This document shows, in pieces, positions 9,375 to 10,760 of a stretch of DNA of 10,760 nt; position 1 is the first letter of the stretch; every line of letters begins with the position of its first letter. Source of the DNA: Smittium culicis (taxonomy: Eukaryota > Kickxellomycota > Harpellomycetes > Harpellales > Legeriomycetaceae). The DNA lies in NCBI GenBank assembly GCA_001970855.1, contig LSSN01003473.1:1-10760 (forward strand). The letters run 5' to 3'. The translations under genes and the position numbers were made by a program. The notes under the pieces were generated by a model. That model searched no databases, was not told the DNA's origin, and worked only from the letters and a program-made list of their open reading frames with translations.

Positions 9375-9907
9375 AGTTATACTTTTTTTTTAAAAAAAAC
9401 TTTTTACTCCCTATATTATTTTTTTCCTCTTTTTTTTTTTTGGTCGATTTTATTACCATCTCTATTACTATGTTGCTAAAACTACACTTTGTGATAGTTA
9501 TGTGCCCAAACCAATGACTAGAAATCTAAATAAATCCTCCTTTATATGTTGTAAACACTATTATTTAAAAGTTCATTCGTAAATACAAATAAGCTTTTGT
9601 ATTGAATTCATACAGCTAATTTTAAGATCAATACATACCTTTTATGGATTTATAATCCAAATATCAGATACTCTGCCAACCTCTTAACAACATGTAAGCA
9701 AAAAATATTTCCACTTTATATCCATTAATTAGTTTTTTATATGATGAAGCTATTCTCAGTATCATGTTTAAGTTATTCTCAGTTTTATATCATGAAAATT
9801 TAAATGATAAAATTAAAGTTTAATACTAACAGATGCGCATAAATATATCCTGTTTGTTCTCAATTAATTGAAATTGTGTTGGAAAACACTAAATATAACA
9901 TGTACTC

Positions 9908-10066
9908 ATAACCATTTCACGGGAGGTAGACTGCTTTATGACCACCAAATATATCCAACTGCTTCTAATGAAAATCTATTAATCCCGAGGCCTTATGAAT
10001 TATTGGTATATTGTAAAATAGCAACAAATAAATGATTTACTTATAAATCATAAACGAACCAATAAA
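9908..10066 (+). repeat. Dispersed repeat, copy B
   Basis: This is the partner of 3796-3953, in the same orientation and of almost the same length. Both ends are well conserved and the middle has diverged, though tcccgaggccttatgaatta still aligns with copy A's ttccgaaattttaaataata. It lies about 58 bp beyond the 3' end of the tRNA-Tyr gene. The internal stem seen in copy A is weaker here (ggtag against ccacc, one mismatch). Confidence 0.75.
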
Positions 10067-10105
10067 TTTATTTTATCAAAGAGTATTCGACGGAGATTAA
10101 ATAAC

Positions 10106-10119
10106 AAACAAAATCAAAA
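10106..10119 (-). terminator. Pol III terminator of the tRNA pair
   Basis: On the minus strand, two TTTT runs (10119-10116 and 10113-10110) begin 4 nt past the tRNA-Tyr discriminator base. A further TTT follows. This is the first T4 run after the tRNA-Leu start and suits Pol III release. Confidence 0.7.
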
Positions 10120-10123
10120 GAAT

Positions 10124-10204
10124 TCCGAACACCCGGATTTGAACCAGGGACCTAGAGATATCTACTAACTACAGTCTCCCGCTCTACCGCTGAGCTATAT
10201 TCGG
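10124..10204 (-). tRNA. tRNA-Tyr (anticodon GTA) with a 9-nt intron
   Basis: The full cloverleaf can be drawn. Acceptor CCGAATA pairs with TGTTCGG (one G-U), with discriminator A. The D arm is GCTC/GAGC and the anticodon stem is GGAGA/TCTCT. The anticodon is GTA at 10172-10170. The T arm is CCTGG-TTCAAAT-CCGGG, with one T-G wobble. C1-G72 is the eukaryotic and archaeal Tyr identity pair. After G37 a 9-nt intron (ttagtagat, 10168-10160) interrupts the gene at the standard 37/38 site; without it the tRNA is 72 nt. Box A (TAGCTCAGCGG) and box B (GGTTCAAATCC) are present. It starts only 5 nt after tRNA-Leu, with no terminator between. Confidence 0.95.
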
Positions 10205-10209
10205 AAATT

Positions 10210-10292
10210 TAGTGGCTGTGGGGTTTGAACCCACGATCGACTCTGTCGAATGGAACTTAAGTCCACCGCCTTAACCACTCGGCCAAACCACT
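10210..10292 (-). tRNA. tRNA-Leu (anticodon TAA)
   Basis: This is a type II tRNA of 83 nt. Acceptor AGTGGTT pairs with AGCCACT (one U-G), with discriminator A. The D arm is GCC/GGC. The anticodon stem is GTGGA/TCCAT around loop CTTAAGT, so the anticodon TAA reads UUA. The long variable arm has a perfect stem, TCGAC-AGA-GTCGA. The T arm is GTGGG-TTCAAAC-CCCAC. Box A (TGGCCGAGTGG) and box B (GGTTCAAACCC) are intact. No intron is present. It is the upstream member of a two-tRNA unit with tRNA-Tyr. Confidence 0.95.
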
Positions 10293-10297
10293 GATGA

Positions 10298-10311
10298 TTT
10301 TTGGCCAAAAA
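10298..10311. repeat. 14-bp perfect palindrome TTTTTGGCCAAAAA
   Basis: The palindrome lies between the tRNA-Leu 5' end (6 nt away) and the TATA-like element. On the minus strand it includes a T5 run that could stop Pol III transcripts arriving from upstream. Confidence 0.85.
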
Positions 10312-10325
10312 TTGTATATATAATA
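10312..10325 (-). promoter_or_regulatory. TATA-like element upstream of the tRNA pair
   Basis: The minus strand carries TATTATATATACA about 20-33 nt before the tRNA-Leu 5' end. The position suits a TFIIIB contact. Upstream TATA boxes on tRNA genes are required in Schizosaccharomyces pombe; whether this one functions is inference. Confidence 0.45.
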
Positions 10326-10370
10326 TAAATTATTCTTTCTACCATTCTGTTTATTGAATAAGCAATGTTT

Positions 10371-10442
10371 ATGTAATAATTAATCGAGCTCTTTAGAGCG
10401 AATATTAATTTATATTATACGAGGAGAGGAGACATATTAAGT
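10371..10442 (+). repeat. 72-bp perfect inverted repeat, left arm
   Basis: Every base matches the reverse complement of 10606-10677, and the match ends abruptly on both sides (10370/10678 and 10443/10605 mismatch). Inside the arm, gctct-tt-agagc forms its own small hairpin. The arm starts 78 bp upstream of the tRNA-Leu 5' end. Confidence 0.97.
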
Positions 10443-10605
10443 GTTACCATCTTATTGGATAATACTAAACCGAAAATTACAAACCAATAAAAATAAAGTG
10501 AAATAAAATGAACTAATAAAATTTTTATACTATAGAATGTAAAGTACACGTTAGTGTTATCCTTATCATCTTTCGGCAAAGGTAATTGGGTATTGGGTGG
10601 GCGGG
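10443..10605. other. 163-nt loop between inverted-repeat arms
   Basis: The loop is mostly A-rich on the left, with no open frame of note. Its right end is G-rich and holds a G-quadruplex motif touching the right arm. No transposase coding capacity is possible at this size, so if mobile the element would be non-autonomous. Confidence 0.8.
10588..10605 (+). other. G-quadruplex motif
   Basis: Four GGG runs are separated by loops of 4, 1 and 1 nt (GGGTATTGGGTGGGCGGG), which satisfies the standard G3N1-7 rule. The last G lies directly against the inner edge of the right arm. It is the only such motif I noticed in this AT-rich window. Confidence 0.85.
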
Positions 10606-10677
10606 ACTTAATATGTCTCCTCTCCTCGTATAATATAAATTAATATTCGCTCTAAAGAGCTCGATTAATTATTACAT
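10606..10677 (-). repeat. 72-bp perfect inverted repeat, right arm
   Basis: This is the exact reverse complement of 10371-10442. Its outer end runs straight into a partial third copy of the arm's inner end. Confidence 0.97.
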
Positions 10678-10760
10678 TATACTTCAGAGGAGGAGACATA
10701 TTAAGTTACTCCAAATTTAAAATCGACTCCGTCAAGTTATTCGAAGAATTTCTTGAGAGT
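10656..10760 (+). other. Open frame running off the right edge, possible partial exon
   Basis: A plus frame is open from 10656 to the window end and finishes SKFKIDSVKLFEEFLES. No ATG is present, so it would have to be an internal exon. Several codons end in C (TAC, TCC, ATC, GAC, GTC, TTC), like ULA1. The minus strand also has an open frame ending at TAA 10708-10706. Which, if either, is real cannot be told here. Confidence 0.25.
10676..10706 (+). repeat. Partial third copy of the arm's inner end
   Basis: ATTATAC (10676-10682) and the 17-nt core GAGGAGACATATTAAGT (10690-10706) both occur in the left arm in the same order and orientation, with slightly different spacing. The copy has diverged while the two arms are identical, so it is older or under different constraint. 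Confidence 0.75.

Larger units (their letters stand above)
9309..10123. other. AT-rich spacer after ULA1, no gene seen; contains repeat copy B
   Basis: Long T and A runs follow the ULA1 stop (9311-9440). An imperfect tandem duplication (attctcagt...atcatg) sits at 9748-9794. Dispersed repeat copy B occupies 9908-10066. No open frame of note and no recognisable RNA gene appears before the tRNA pair. Confidence 0.6.

Noticed and set aside
9741..9794. Possible C/D snoRNA: atgatga box near attctcag repeats
   Set aside because: The C box is present, but no CTGA D box or terminal stem is found at a suitable distance. The segment looks like a small tandem duplication.
10371..10677. Bacterial-type hairpin terminator or CRISPR-like repeat
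   Set aside because: The context is eukaryotic, the arms are far too long for a terminator, and there is no regular spacer series.

Overview
This is a nuclear window from an AT-rich, intron-bearing eukaryote, most likely a fungus. The signs are short spliceosomal introns (73-216 nt, nearly all GT...TAG), short 5' intergenic regions, three conserved eukaryotic protein genes and two Pol III tRNA genes with eukaryotic features. The phylum cannot be fixed from sequence alone. Exon structures were built by hand from splice signals, reading phase and remembered family motifs, with no database search.

Layout. Positions 15-2029 (minus) hold SAM50, the mitochondrial outer-membrane beta-barrel assembly protein, in six proposed exons giving 469 aa. 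A 445-bp divergent promoter region separates it from SEN34 (2475-3464, plus), a catalytic subunit of the tRNA-splicing endonuclease, with five exons, 202 aa and all three catalytic residues. Positions 3465-6323 hold no gene I can name. That stretch contains one exon-like island, copy A of a dispersed repeat, a GC-richer patch with a small open frame, an (AAAT)n microsatellite and a sharp strand-composition switch. A 74-aa zinc-finger-like ORF lies at 6324-6548. ULA1/NAE1, the non-catalytic subunit of the NEDD8-activating E1, fills 6850-9308 (plus, six exons, about 614 aa). After an AT-rich spacer with repeat copy B come two minus-strand tRNA genes only 5 nt apart, Leu(TAA) then Tyr(GTA). The Tyr gene carries a 9-nt intron. 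The right end holds a 72-bp perfect inverted repeat around a 163-nt loop, with a G-quadruplex motif touching one arm.

Two things stand out. First, G exceeds C on the plus strand left of about 5.28 kb, and C exceeds G to the right as far as about 9.3 kb. This ignores gene direction, because SEN34 and ULA1 are both on the plus strand yet have opposite bias. A replication-linked switch is therefore more likely than a transcription-linked one. Second, the tRNA-proximal right end carries layered repeats (perfect inverted repeat, G4 motif, extra motif copy, dispersed repeat) that look like a mobile or recombining element next to a dicistronic tRNA unit.

The named genes do not form one pathway. The one functional link inside the window is that SEN34 belongs to the enzyme that would remove the intron of the tRNA-Tyr encoded about 7 kb away.
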